From Streptomyces flavochromogenes (lineage in GTDB: Bacteria; Actinomycetota; Actinomycetes; Streptomycetales; Streptomycetaceae): a stretch of DNA of 64,000 nucleotides. This document shows positions 56,163-64,000 of the stretch, piece after piece; the stretch's first letter is position 1; every line of letters starts with the position of its first letter. The translations under genes and the position numbers were made by a program. The stretch lies in the NCBI RefSeq assembly GCF_000717595.1, contig NZ_JNZO01000002.1, forward strand, positions 186,001-250,000, in the 5' to 3' direction. The notes beneath the pieces were generated by a model. The model was not told the origin of the DNA. It made no database searches and worked only from the letters and a program-made list of their open reading frames with translations.

Positions 56163-57047
56163 TCAGCGGCGCCCCAGGACCTCGGCCACCCGGCTGAACC
56201 CCTCCGTGCCGTGGCCGAGGGCCACCGTCCGGCGCGCCAGGCCCTCGATGGCGCGCATCACGTTCGCCTCGATGCCGTGGGCCTCGGAGGCGTGCACGAC
56301 GTGCGCCATCGTGGAGATCCCCGAGGTGATCGGGTTGCCCTCGCCGGAGTAGCCGCCGCTCTCCACGTCCTCGGCCCATTCCTGGAACAGCGGCGGCAGG
56401 ATCGCGCCGATCCCCTGGGCGAAGGGTGCCAGCTCGGTCGGGGAGATCCCCTCGGCCCGCGCCACCGCAAGGGCGTGGACGTAACCCGCCATCGAGGTCC
56501 AGAAGACGTCGAGCAGCGCGATGTCGTAGGCCGCCGCCCGGCCGATCTCCTCCCCGAGGTGGGTGTGGGTGCCGCCCAGGGCGCCGAGCACCGTCCGGTG
56601 CTCGGCATGGAGCGCCTCCGGGCCGCTGAACAGGAACACCCCGGCCGGATTGCCGATGGACGGGGTCGGGGTCATGATGGCGCCGTCGAGATAGCCGATG
56701 CCGTGCTCGTCGGCCCAGCGCCCGGTGTCCCTGGCCCGCTCCGGGATGTCGGCGCTGAGGTTCACGACGGTCCGCCCCTTGAGCGCGGCCGTCACGGACT
56801 CCTGCCGCAGCACGGAGTCGGTGGCGTCGTAGTTGACCAGGCAGATCACGGTCAGCGGGCTCGCGCCGACCGCCTCCTCGGCGGTCCCGGCCGCGACGGC
56901 ACCGGCGGCCACCAGATCCCGGTCCTTGCCCGGCGTCCGGTTCCATACGGTGGTCCGTACGCCGGCCGCCAGGAACGCGGCGGCCAGCGCCCGGCCCATC
57001 GGTCCGAGACCGATGACGGTGACGGCGGTGTCGCGGGAAGAAGACAT
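56163..57047 (-). CDS. NAD(P)-binding imine-reductase-like / 6-phosphogluconate-dehydrogenase family protein
   Basis: 294 residues, ATG at 57047 (GGGAG upstream). A Rossmann GxGxxG-type motif (VIGLGPMGRALAAAF) precedes VWNRTPGKD, then VNLSADIPERARDTG. The helical second half has YLDGAIMTPTPSIGN and LLDVFWTSMAGYVHALAVA. The YLDGAIM...P stretch and the Asp/Tyr surroundings point to imine reductase or beta-hydroxyacid dehydrogenase relatives. Divergent from the HxlR regulator, which likely controls it. Confidence 0.83.
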   Translation of the reverse strand: MSSSRDTAVTVIGLGPMGRALAAAFLAAGVRTTVWNRTPGKDRDLVAAGAVAAGTAEEAVGASPLTVICLVNYDATDSVLRQESVTAALKGRTVVNLSADIPERARDTGRWADEHGIGYLDGAIMTPTPSIGNPAGVFLFSGPEALHAEHRTVLGALGGTHTHLGEEIGRAAAYDIALLDVFWTSMAGYVHALAVARAEGISPTELAPFAQGIGAILPPLFQEWAEDVESGGYSGEGNPITSGISTMAHVVHASEAHGIEANVMRAIEGLARRTVALGHGTEGFSRVAEVLGRR

Positions 57048-57119
57048 GGGTGAACTCCCTTGTAGACATACGAAGACAGTGGAGAGAAGGACATTCCCGG
57101 AAGAAGGAGAAGGACGCGG

Positions 57120-57470
57120 ATGGCGCGCGCCAGGGCCCAGGACTCGAACACGTGCGGAGTGAGCGCCGCGATCGTGGTCATCGAGGGCAAGTGGAAGACG
57201 TACCTGCTGTGGCTGCTCGAGTCCGGCCCGCACCGCCCCGGCGAACTGCGCCGGAAGATCCCCGAGATCAGCGAGAAGGTGCTGACCCAGGCCCTGCGCG
57301 AGATGGAGGACGACGGCCTCGTACACCGCGAGGTGCACGACGTCCTGCCGCCGAAGACCGTCTACTCGTTGACCGGCTTCGGACGTGAACTCTGCGAGGC
57401 GCTCGCCCCGTTGTCCGACTGGGGCCACCGTCGCCTGGACAGGCTCACGACCACGCCCGCCGCCTCCTGA
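57120..57470 (+). CDS. HxlR family transcriptional regulator
   Basis: 116 residues, ATG at 57120. Winged-helix signature: AIVVIEGKWKTYLLWLLESG, then RPGELRRKIPEISEKVLTQA and a VHREVHDVLPPKTVYSLT wing. One Cys near the N-terminus (SNTCGVS) could sense redox or quinones, as in family members. Divergent from the reductase gene. Confidence 0.9.
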   Translation: MARARAQDSNTCGVSAAIVVIEGKWKTYLLWLLESGPHRPGELRRKIPEISEKVLTQALREMEDDGLVHREVHDVLPPKTVYSLTGFGRELCEALAPLSDWGHRRLDRLTTTPAAS

Positions 57471-57535
57471 GGCCCTGCCGTTCTCCTTCCTCCGGGCCGC
57501 TCTCAGCTTCGCCCGGCGCCCGCAGCCCCGACAAG

Positions 57536-57555
57536 TACGCACAAAAAAGTGGGTA
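57536..57555. promoter_or_regulatory. HxlR-type operator-like inverted repeat in a convergent spacer
   Basis: TAC-G-CAC-N6-GTG-G-GTA: the half-sites mirror each other around an A6 centre. The spacer lies between hxlR and meaB 3' ends, where no promoter is expected. Confidence 0.45.
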
Positions 57556-57571
57556 TGAGGGGGAGCGCGAA

Positions 57572-57601
57572 AGGGGGCCCTCCCCGAAAGGAAGGCCCCC
57601 T
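57572..57601. terminator. Hairpin terminator of the mutase operon
   Basis: AGGGGGCC and GGCCCCCT stems extend inward with TCC/GGA (one mismatch) just past the meaB stop. Confidence 0.7.
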
Positions 57602-57613
57602 GAAGGTGAGGCG

Positions 57614-58597
57614 TCAGACGTTCCGCTCCCCGAAGGCGTCCAGGATCCGCTCGGCGGCCAGCGTCGCCGTCAGCTCGCCCGCGCGCACCCGCTGCTCCAG
57701 GGCGGGCGCGAGGTCCTGGACCGCGGGGTCCGAGTGGAGGCGGCGCAGGAGCTCGTCCTGGACCATGGTCCAGGTCCAGTCGACCTGCTGGTCGTGGCGC
57801 TTGGCCGTGAGCCGGCCGGTCGAGTCCAGCAGGGCGCGGTGCTGTTCGAGCCGCCCCCAGACCTCGTCGAGGCCCGCCGACTCCCGCGCGCTGCAACTGA
57901 GCACCGGAGGTGTCCAGAAGGAGTCCGCGCCGTGCATCAGCCGCAGCGCGCCCGCGAGTTCACGGGCCGCGGCACGCGCGTCCCGCTCGTGCGGGCCGTC
58001 CGCCTTGTTGACGGTGACCACGTCGGCGAGTTCCAGGACGCCCTTCTTGATGCCCTGGAGCTGGTCGCCCGTGCGGGCCAGGGTGAGCAGCAGGAAGGAG
58101 TCGACCATGTTGGCGACGGCGGTCTCGGACTGGCCGACGCCGACGGTCTCGACGAGCACCACGTCGTAGCCCGCGGCCTCCATCACGACCATCGACTCCC
58201 GGGTCGCCTTGGCGACCCCGCCGAGGGTGCCGGCGCTGGGGGAGGGCCGTACGAAGGCCGCCGGGTCGACCGCCAGCCGCTCCATCCGCGTCTTGTCGCC
58301 GAGGATGGAGCCGCCGGTACGGGTCGACGACGGGTCGACGGCGAGCACCGCGACCCGGTGGCCGAGCCCGGTCAGCATCGTGCCGAACGCGTCGATGAAC
58401 GTCGACTTGCCGACTCCGGGCACTCCGCTGATCCCGATCCGCACGGCGTTCCCGCTGTGCGGAAGGAGTTCCGTGAGGAGCTCCTGGGCGAGTGCCCGGT
58501 GCTGGGGGCGGGTCGACTCGACGAGGGTGATCGCGCGGGCGACCAGCGCCCGCTTCCCCTCCCGAACGCCCCGGACATACGTGTCGAGATCGATCAC
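57614..58597 (-). CDS. meaB: Methylmalonyl-CoA mutase-associated GTPase MeaB
   Basis: 327 residues; the GTG at 58597 overlaps the mutB stop by 4 bp (GTGA). G3E-type GTPase: Walker [10 protein letters not shown] (Lys64), [29 protein letters not shown] (switch/Walker B) and VNKADGP (NKxD). It loads and protects adenosylcobalamin in the mutase and ejects damaged cofactor. Third gene of the operon. Confidence 0.96.
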   Translation of the reverse strand: MIDLDTYVRGVREGKRALVARAITLVESTRPQHRALAQELLTELLPHSGNAVRIGISGVPGVGKSTFIDAFGTMLTGLGHRVAVLAVDPSSTRTGGSILGDKTRMERLAVDPAAFVRPSPSAGTLGGVAKATRESMVVMEAAGYDVVLVETVGVGQSETAVANMVDSFLLLTLARTGDQLQGIKKGVLELADVVTVNKADGPHERDARAAARELAGALRLMHGADSFWTPPVLSCSARESAGLDEVWGRLEQHRALLDSTGRLTAKRHDQQVDWTWTMVQDELLRRLHSDPAVQDLAPALEQRVRAGELTATLAAERILDAFGERNV

Positions 58598-60768
58598 CGC
58601 TCGTGTCCGAGGTCGGCCGACAGGCGCGTCACCAGGTCGTGGGCCGCGTCGGGGATCACGGTGCCGGGCGGGAACACGGCGGCCGCGCCCATCTCCAGGA
58701 GCGTCGCCACGTCCTGCGGAGGAATCACCCCGCCGACCACGATCATGATGTCCTCGCGGCCCTCCGCCGCCAGTTCCTCCCGCAGCGCCGGTACGAGCGT
58801 GAGGTGTCCGGCGGCGAGCGACGAGACCCCGACGATGTGCACGTCCGCCTCGACGGCCTGACGGGCCACCTCGGCCGGGGTCTGGAACAGCGGGCCGACG
58901 TCCACGTCGAAGCCCAGGTCGGCGAAGGCGGTGGCGATGACCTTCTGGCCGCGGTCGTGGCCGTCCTGGCCCATCTTGGCGACCAGGATGCGCGGCCGAC
59001 GGCCCTCGGCCTCGCCGAAGGCGTCCACCAGGGCCCGGGTGCGGTCCACGGAGGGGGACGCGCCGGCTTCGTTGCGGTACACACCGGAGATCGTACGGAT
59101 CTGGCCGGCGTGCCGTCCGTAGACCTTCTCCAGGGCGTCGGAGATCTCGCCGACGGTCGCCATCGCCCGGGCCGCGTCCACCGCGAGCTCCAGGAGGTTG
59201 CCCTCGCCGCCGGCGGCCCGGGTGAGCGCGGCGAGCGCGTCCTGGCAGGCCTGCTCGTCGCGCTCCTCGCGCAGCCGCTTGAGCTTGGCGATCTGCTGGG
59301 CGCGCACGGAGGAGTTGTCGACCTTCAGGACGTCGATCTGCTCGTCCGTCGCGACCCGGTACTTGTTGACGCCGATCACCGGCTGCCGTCCGGAGTCGAT
59401 CCGGGCCTGGGTACGGGCCGCGGCCTCCTCCACGCGGAGCTTGGGGATGCCCGCGTCGATGGCCTTGGCCATGCCGCCGGCCTGCTCGACCTCCTGGATG
59501 TGCTTCCAGGCGCGCCGCGCGAGGTCGTACGTGAGCTTCTCGACGTACGCGCTTCCGCCCCACGGGTCGATGGTCCGGCAGGTGCCCGACTCCTGCTGGA
59601 TCAGCAGCTGGGTGTTGCGGGCGATCCGGGCGGAGAAGTCGGTCGGCAGGGCGAGCGCCTCGTCGAGGGCATTGGTGTGCAGCGACTGGGTGTGGCCCTG
59701 GGTGGCCGCCATCGCCTCGACGCAGGTGCGCGTGACGTTGTTGAACACGTCCTGCGCGGTGAGCGACCAGCCCGAGGTCTGCGAATGAGTCCGCAGGGAG
59801 AGGGACTTGGCGTTCTGCGGGTCGAACTGCTTGACCAGCTTGGCCCACAGGAGCCGCGCCGCGCGGAGCTTCGCGATCTCCATGAAGAAGTTCATGCCGA
59901 TCGCCCAGAAGAACGACAGGCGCGGCGCGAACGCGTCCACGTCGAGCCCGGCCTCGCGGCCCGCGCGGATGTACTCCACACCGTCGGCGAGCGTGTACGC
60001 CAGCTCCAGGTCGGCCGTCGCACCCGCCTCCTGGATGTGATAGCCGGAGATGGAGATGGAGTTGTAGCGCGGCATCCGCTGCGAGGTGTAGGCGAAGATG
60101 TCGGAGATGATCCGCATCGACGGCCCGGGCGGATAGATGTACGTGTTGCGGACCATGAACTCCTTGAGGATGTCGTTCTGGATGGTCCCGGCCAGCTTCT
60201 CCGGCGGTACGCCCTGCTCCTCGGCCGCCACGATGTACAGCGCGAGGACCGGCAGCACGGCGCCGTTCATCGTCATCGACACCGTCATCTTGTCCAGCGG
60301 GATGCCGTCGAACAGCTGGCGCATGTCGTAGATCGAGTCGATGGCCACGCCGGCCATGCCGACGTCACCGGTGACGCGCGGATGGTCGCTGTCGTAGCCG
60401 CGGTGGGTCGGCAGGTCGAAGGCGACCGACAGGCCCTTCTGGCCGGCCGCGAGGTTGCGCCGGTAGAAGGCGTTCGACTCCTCGGCCGTGGAGAAGCCGG
60501 CGTACTGCCGGATCGTCCAGGGCTGGTTGACGTACATCGTCGGGTACGGCCCGCGCAGGTACGGGGCCATGCCCGGGCGCGTGTCCAGGAAGTCCAGGCC
60601 CTCCAGGTCCTGCCCGGTGTACAGCGGCTTGACGCCGATGCCCTCCGGGGTCTCCCAGAGCAGGTCGTCCCCGCCCGTGGCCTTCTTGACGGCCGCCCGC
60701 CACGCGTCGGGACCACCGTCGGCGGTCGGCGCCCCGAGCTCGATCCCGGAGAAATCGGGGATGGACAT
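58594..60768 (-). CDS. mutB: Methylmalonyl-CoA mutase large (catalytic) subunit
   Basis: 724 residues. It has a TIM-barrel domain ([20 protein letters not shown], then [20 protein letters not shown]) and a C-terminal B12-binding domain with D602-x-H604-x-x-G607 in GQDGHDRG. It converts (R)-methylmalonyl-CoA to succinyl-CoA with adenosylcobalamin. In Streptomyces it also supplies methylmalonyl-CoA for polyketides in the reverse direction. It overlaps the mutA stop by 1 bp (TGATG). Confidence 0.97.
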   Translation of the reverse strand: MSIPDFSGIELGAPTADGGPDAWRAAVKKATGGDDLLWETPEGIGVKPLYTGQDLEGLDFLDTRPGMAPYLRGPYPTMYVNQPWTIRQYAGFSTAEESNAFYRRNLAAGQKGLSVAFDLPTHRGYDSDHPRVTGDVGMAGVAIDSIYDMRQLFDGIPLDKMTVSMTMNGAVLPVLALYIVAAEEQGVPPEKLAGTIQNDILKEFMVRNTYIYPPGPSMRIISDIFAYTSQRMPRYNSISISGYHIQEAGATADLELAYTLADGVEYIRAGREAGLDVDAFAPRLSFFWAIGMNFFMEIAKLRAARLLWAKLVKQFDPQNAKSLSLRTHSQTSGWSLTAQDVFNNVTRTCVEAMAATQGHTQSLHTNALDEALALPTDFSARIARNTQLLIQQESGTCRTIDPWGGSAYVEKLTYDLARRAWKHIQEVEQAGGMAKAIDAGIPKLRVEEAAARTQARIDSGRQPVIGVNKYRVATDEQIDVLKVDNSSVRAQQIAKLKRLREERDEQACQDALAALTRAAGGEGNLLELAVDAARAMATVGEISDALEKVYGRHAGQIRTISGVYRNEAGASPSVDRTRALVDAFGEAEGRRPRILVAKMGQDGHDRGQKVIATAFADLGFDVDVGPLFQTPAEVARQAVEADVHIVGVSSLAAGHLTLVPALREELAAEGREDIMIVVGGVIPPQDVATLLEMGAAAVFPPGTVIPDAAHDLVTRLSADLGHER

Positions 60769-62579
60769 CAGGACACTCCCATGCGATCGAGGGCGGTGGA
60801 GAGCAGGGCGACGGCGTCACAGCCCGCGAAGAGGTACGAGTCGACACCGGGGTGGTCCCCCGGGCGGCCGGCGAGGAGTACGTGCTCGGCGCCCGCCGCG
60901 CGCAGCTCGGCCGCCGCGGTCCCGGCCTGCTCCGCGTACAGCGCGTCGCTGGAGCAGAGGCAGACCTCGCGGGCACCGCTCTCCTCGAACGTGCCCTCGG
61001 TGACCGGCTCGATGCCGCCCGCCTGGAAGAGGTTCGCGGCGAAGGAGACGCGGGCCGAGTGCGCGGCCGCCGGGCCGAGCGCGGCCAGATAGACCCGGGG
61101 CCGGGCCCCGGTCGCCGCCAGGTGCGCGTCGGAGCGGGCGCGCAGCGCCTCGTACGCCTCGTCGCGGCGGACCCGGGGAAGGCCGCCGGCCGGCTGCGCG
61201 GGCGCGGGCGCCCGGTCGACGGGCTTCTCCGTGAGGTGGGGGAACTCGCTGACGCCGGTGATGGGTTCGCGGCGGGTGGCGAGCTTCCTGCTGCGCGCGG
61301 ACCAGGTCTCGGCGAGGCGCTCGCCGATCGTCCCGGACCGCAGTGCGGCCTCCTGGCCGCCCGCCCGCTCGATGCTCTGGAAGAACTCCCAGGCCGCGTG
61401 CGCGAGTTCGTCGGTGAGCCGCTCCACGTACCAGGAGCCGCCCGCCGGGTCGATGACCCGGGAGAGGTGCGACTCCTCGATGAGGACGGTGGAGGTGTTG
61501 CGGGCGATCCGGCGCGCGAACGCGTCCGGCAGGCCGAGGGCGTCGTCGAAGGGGAGCACGGTGACGCTGTCGGCGCCGCCCACTCCGGCGGCGAGCGTGG
61601 CCACCGTGGTGCGCAGCATGTTCACCCACGGGTCGCGGCGCGTCATCATCACCGTCGAGGTCACCGCGTGCTGGCGCTGCGCGCCCGCGTCCGGGGCGCC
61701 GCAGACCTCGGCCACCCGGGCCCAGAGCCGGCGTGCCGCGCGGAGCTTGGCGATGGTGAGGAACTGGTCGGCGGTCGCCGCGTACCGGAACTCCAGCTGT
61801 GCGCACGCCTCGGCGACGCTCAGCCCGGCCTCGGTCAGACCCCGCAGATAGGCCACGCCGGTCGCGAGGGAGCAGCCGAGCTCCTGCGCGGCCGAGCCGC
61901 CGGCCTCGTGGTACGGCAGGGCGTCCACGGTCAGGGCCCGCAGCCCCGGGTGCCGGTCGGCGCAGCGGCGCGCGAGTCCGGCCACGGACGCGAGGTCGTA
62001 GGCCGGGCGGCCGGTGCGGGCCTCGTGGCCGAGCGGGTCCGCGCCGAGGTTGCCGCGGGCCGCGTCGTCGGCGACGCCCCGCTCCTCGTAGAGACCGAGC
62101 AGGAGCTCGGCGGCCGCCGCGGTCTCGTCGCCCGCGTCGAGGACGACCGGCGCCAGGTCGAGGTAGACGCCGTCGAGGACCTTGGCGAGCGAGGAGACCG
62201 GGATGCCGGCTCCGCCGCCGCCCAGCCAGAGGGAGGTGACGCCGTTCTCCAGGTCGGCGAGGACCGCGTCGTTGTCGGCGGCGAGGTGCCGCTGCCGCAC
62301 GTCCCAGCCGCCCAGGGTGTTGCCCTCGGCGCGGCCGCCGCGCACGAAGGGCGCGAAGCCGGGGAGCCCGGCGTCGGGCGCGGTCTCGCGCGCCGTGTAC
62401 AGCGGACGGACGTCGAGGCCGTCCTCCAGGAGCGTGGAAAGGGCGTCCTCGGCGGCGTCGCCGGACACCTCTTTGCCGGACTTGCGCAGGACACCTGCCA
62501 CAAGGTGTTGCCACTGTTCGTGTGGCGCTTCGGGAAATTCGGACGCCAGGGTGAGCCCGTCGTCAGGCAGGACCGTCAT
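60768..62579 (-). CDS. mutA: Methylmalonyl-CoA mutase small subunit
   Basis: 603 residues, ATG at 62579. Same barrel order as MutB, but with loss of the catalytic features: the C-terminal B12-like domain (about 480-603) lacks the DxHxxG motif, as expected for the structural small subunit. Marker stretches: [40 protein letters not shown]. First gene of mutA-mutB-meaB. Confidence 0.95.
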   Translation of the reverse strand: MTVLPDDGLTLASEFPEAPHEQWQHLVAGVLRKSGKEVSGDAAEDALSTLLEDGLDVRPLYTARETAPDAGLPGFAPFVRGGRAEGNTLGGWDVRQRHLAADNDAVLADLENGVTSLWLGGGGAGIPVSSLAKVLDGVYLDLAPVVLDAGDETAAAAELLLGLYEERGVADDAARGNLGADPLGHEARTGRPAYDLASVAGLARRCADRHPGLRALTVDALPYHEAGGSAAQELGCSLATGVAYLRGLTEAGLSVAEACAQLEFRYAATADQFLTIAKLRAARRLWARVAEVCGAPDAGAQRQHAVTSTVMMTRRDPWVNMLRTTVATLAAGVGGADSVTVLPFDDALGLPDAFARRIARNTSTVLIEESHLSRVIDPAGGSWYVERLTDELAHAAWEFFQSIERAGGQEAALRSGTIGERLAETWSARSRKLATRREPITGVSEFPHLTEKPVDRAPAPAQPAGGLPRVRRDEAYEALRARSDAHLAATGARPRVYLAALGPAAAHSARVSFAANLFQAGGIEPVTEGTFEESGAREVCLCSSDALYAEQAGTAAAELRAAGAEHVLLAGRPGDHPGVDSYLFAGCDAVALLSTALDRMGVS

Positions 62580-62672
62580 GCTCGGATGCTAGGGGAGATC
62601 GACAAAGCAGCAGGAGGGCGTACGACTGTGACCTTCTTCTCGTTGTCAGTGGCGGCTGCGACGCTGTGTCGT

Positions 62673-62948
62673 ATGGACAGGGACGAGGAGCTGCTGAGAG
62701 GCCGGGTCTACGGCCAGGACCACGACGACCCCAGGCCGGGCCCGAGGCCCGGCCGCGTCTACGCCGAGCTGGTCGGCGGTCCGCTCGACGGACTGCTGCT
62801 CGACGTCACGGACCGGACCCCGGGGCAGCGGGCGGCCGGCGCTGCCCTGGAGACGGAGCTGGGGCGGTACGGGGCCGGGGGCCGGTCGCTGTACGACCCG
62901 CGCCCCGGCGATCCGAGCCGCCTCGACTGGTCCGGCGACACGCCGTGA
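62673..62948 (+). CDS. Small hypothetical protein
   Basis: 91 residues, ATG at 62673, without a clear ribosome-binding site. RVYAELVGGPLDGLLLDVT is a recurring motif in short streptomycete proteins of unknown role. The rest is charged and Gly/Pro-rich. Divergent from mutA. Confidence 0.6.
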   Translation: MDRDEELLRGRVYGQDHDDPRPGPRPGRVYAELVGGPLDGLLLDVTDRTPGQRAAGAALETELGRYGAGGRSLYDPRPGDPSRLDWSGDTP

Positions 62949-63065
62949 CGTGCGTCTCGCCGGACCGCCGACGGGTTCGGCGGGGCCGGCACCGGCCCCC
63001 GTCGGCCTCCGTGCATGGCGTCGGTCTCCGTGTATGACGCCGGCCTCCGTGCATGACGGCCGGTC

Positions 63066-63536
63066 TCAGCGCATGACGGAGGAGAAGTTGTCCAGCTGGA
63101 TCCAGGTCACCTTGTTGGTCGCCTGGGGGCCGTAGACGTTGACGGCGCCGGCCGTGTTCGCCTCGATGCGGATCGCGTTGATGCCCAGGCTGTTGTTGCG
63201 GGGGCAGACACCGCGGGTCAGCTTGGGCGGGCGGATGGTGGCGGGCAGCGTGCCGAGACGGCCGTCGGCGGTGAACGCGCAGGTGACGGTGCCGCGCAGC
63301 TGGAGGAACTCCGTCCCCGCGAGCCGGATCACGCGGGCCTCGGCCGGCGCGCCGGGCTCGTTCACGACAGCGGGGTCCACGGTGATCGCCGTCCAGTCGA
63401 CGACGACCTGGCAGCCGTCCACGGGGTCCGCGGCGGCGGCCGGGGTGGCCGTGAGCAGCGGACCGGCGACCGCGACGGCGGGGGCGGCGAGCGCGGCGGT
63501 GAGCAGGGAGCGGCGGCTGGTGGTGGGCTGGGGCAT
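63066..63536 (-). CDS. Secreted beta-rich protein of unknown function, paralogue 1
   Basis: 156 residues; ATG at 63536 with GGAGGATCGAGC upstream. An earlier ATG at 63614 overlaps the upstream stop (ATGA) but lacks that site. Tat-like signal TTSRRSLLTAALAAPAVAVAG with an AAAA cleavage region. The mature part (about 40-156) is all-beta: RLAGTEFLQLRGTVTC, then RNNSLGINAIRIEAN and VTWIQLDNF. The upstream gene encodes the same fold with the same blocks in order, so the two are tandem paralogues. Confidence 0.8.
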   Translation of the reverse strand: MPQPTTSRRSLLTAALAAPAVAVAGPLLTATPAAAADPVDGCQVVVDWTAITVDPAVVNEPGAPAEARVIRLAGTEFLQLRGTVTCAFTADGRLGTLPATIRPPKLTRGVCPRNNSLGINAIRIEANTAGAVNVYGPQATNKVTWIQLDNFSSVMR

Positions 63537-63610
63537 GCTCGATCCTCCGGATCGGGTGGGGTGTGCGGGCGGGGTGACGGGGCTGTGCACGGGGTTGTCT
63601 TCGGGGCCGC

Positions 63611-64000
63611 TCATCGCCAGGCGACGGAGACGCCGTCGAAGTCGATCCAGGTGATGGCGTTGTCGCTGGTGGCCCCGTAGACGTGGAGGGCGCCGGTGAC
63701 GTCCGTCTCGATCCGGCACACACAGCGGCCGGCGCTGTTGTTGCGGGGCACGTTCTGGCGCGTCGGATGCGTCGTGCGCAGCCGGTGCGGCAGGGTCCCG
63801 ATCCTGCTGTCCGCGGTCAGGCCGGGGGAGCAGGTGACGGTGCCGCGCAGCTGGAGGTAGGTGGTGCCGGCGAGGGCGATCAGCCGACCGCGCGGGCGGT
63901 CGGCGCCGGGGGAGACGCCGGCCTCGAGGGCGAGGTCCTCCCAGTCGGCGAGCACCTTGATCCCGTCCACCGCGGGCCGTGTGGGGTACCAGCCGATCGT
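63611..64000 (-). CDS. Beta-rich paralogue 2 of the secreted protein family, C-terminal part
   Basis: The gene runs off the right edge; 129 codons are visible. LIALAGTTYLQLRGTVTC, VPRNNSAGRCVCRIETD, ALHVYGATSDNAITWIDFDG align block by block with the gene at 63066. The segment upstream (IGWYPTRPAVDGIKVLADW) shows it is probably a longer protein. Function unknown. The stop sits 75 bp before the start of paralogue 1, so they are co-transcribed. Confidence 0.75.
   Translation of the reverse strand, partial: TIGWYPTRPAVDGIKVLADWEDLALEAGVSPGADRPRGRLIALAGTTYLQLRGTVTCSPGLTADSRIGTLPHRLRTTHPTRQNVPRNNSAGRCVCRIETDVTGALHVYGATSDNAITWIDFDGVSVAWR

Noticed and set aside
57614..59848. A 744-codon frame joining meaB with upstream sequence
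   Set aside because: The extra N-terminal part is an out-of-frame reading of mutB. The GTG at 58597 with the GTGA overlap is the expected meaB start.

Overview
This is a high-GC actinobacterial chromosome segment, almost certainly Streptomyces or a close relative. Evidence: about 70% or more G+C with strong G/C at third codon positions, frequent GTG and TTG starts behind GGAGG-type sites, ECF sigma factors in characteristic neighbourhoods, a MatB-type polysaccharide synthase, a bacterial NO synthase, and the methylmalonyl-CoA mutase operon mutA-mutB-meaB. No phage structural genes, transposases or rRNA genes were seen. The first and last genes run off the window.

Layout. 1-1.8 kb: a secreted serine hydrolase (partial), a stand-alone maltokinase-cap protein and an unknown protein. 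1.9-10.5 kb: the most unusual block, a putative NTP-driven protease/nuclease conflict locus. It encodes a trypsin-like protease, a 1841-residue protein combining effector-associated helices, two P-loop modules, TPR-like helices and a C-terminal trypsin domain, a NUC1-type nuclease, and a divergent caspase-fold peptidase. 10.5-13.4 kb: a large LuxR-family (LAL) regulator overlapping the caspase tail to tail. 13.6-23.1 kb: a secreted subtilase with a P domain, a GNAT enzyme, a divergent NAD-kinase-like gene coupled to an SPFH gene under two perfect palindromes, a DMT transporter plus PAP2 phosphatase, a TetR gene with its own operators, DUF488 and DUF309 proteins.

23.4-27.9 kb: tRNA-Pro(GGG) with its terminator, and 4.4 kb away a partial copy of the tRNA 3' end with a second terminator hairpin. 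This is the signature of an old tRNA-targeted integration. The interval holds a large SpoIIE-type phosphatase, a possible frameshifted gene remnant and about 1 kb with no convincing gene. 28.1-33.2 kb: a surface polysaccharide cluster (GH16 lipoprotein, small membrane protein, deacetylase-GT2 fusion of the MatB type, acyltransferase). 33.3-39.2 kb: an Rhs-repeat polymorphic toxin with a nuclease tip and an acidic downstream protein that is a candidate immunity factor. 39.3-43.8 kb: TetR repressor, paired operators and a heterodimeric ABC transporter.

44.3-54.0 kb: small membrane proteins, an AlkB-type dioxygenase, a PIG-V-like mannosyltransferase, a SigE-family sigma/anti-sigma pair, a DGPF (YCII) protein with its ECF42-type sigma factor, a DUF4232 lipoprotein and a membrane-anchored HTH protein. 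54.0-57.5 kb: a gdhA remnant, NO synthase oxygenase, a small ABM-like protein, and an imine-reductase-like dehydrogenase divergent from an HxlR regulator. 57.6-62.6 kb: the methylmalonyl-CoA mutase operon. 62.7-64 kb: a small unknown protein and two tandem secreted paralogues of unknown function. All functions are inferred from sequence reading; no database search was run.
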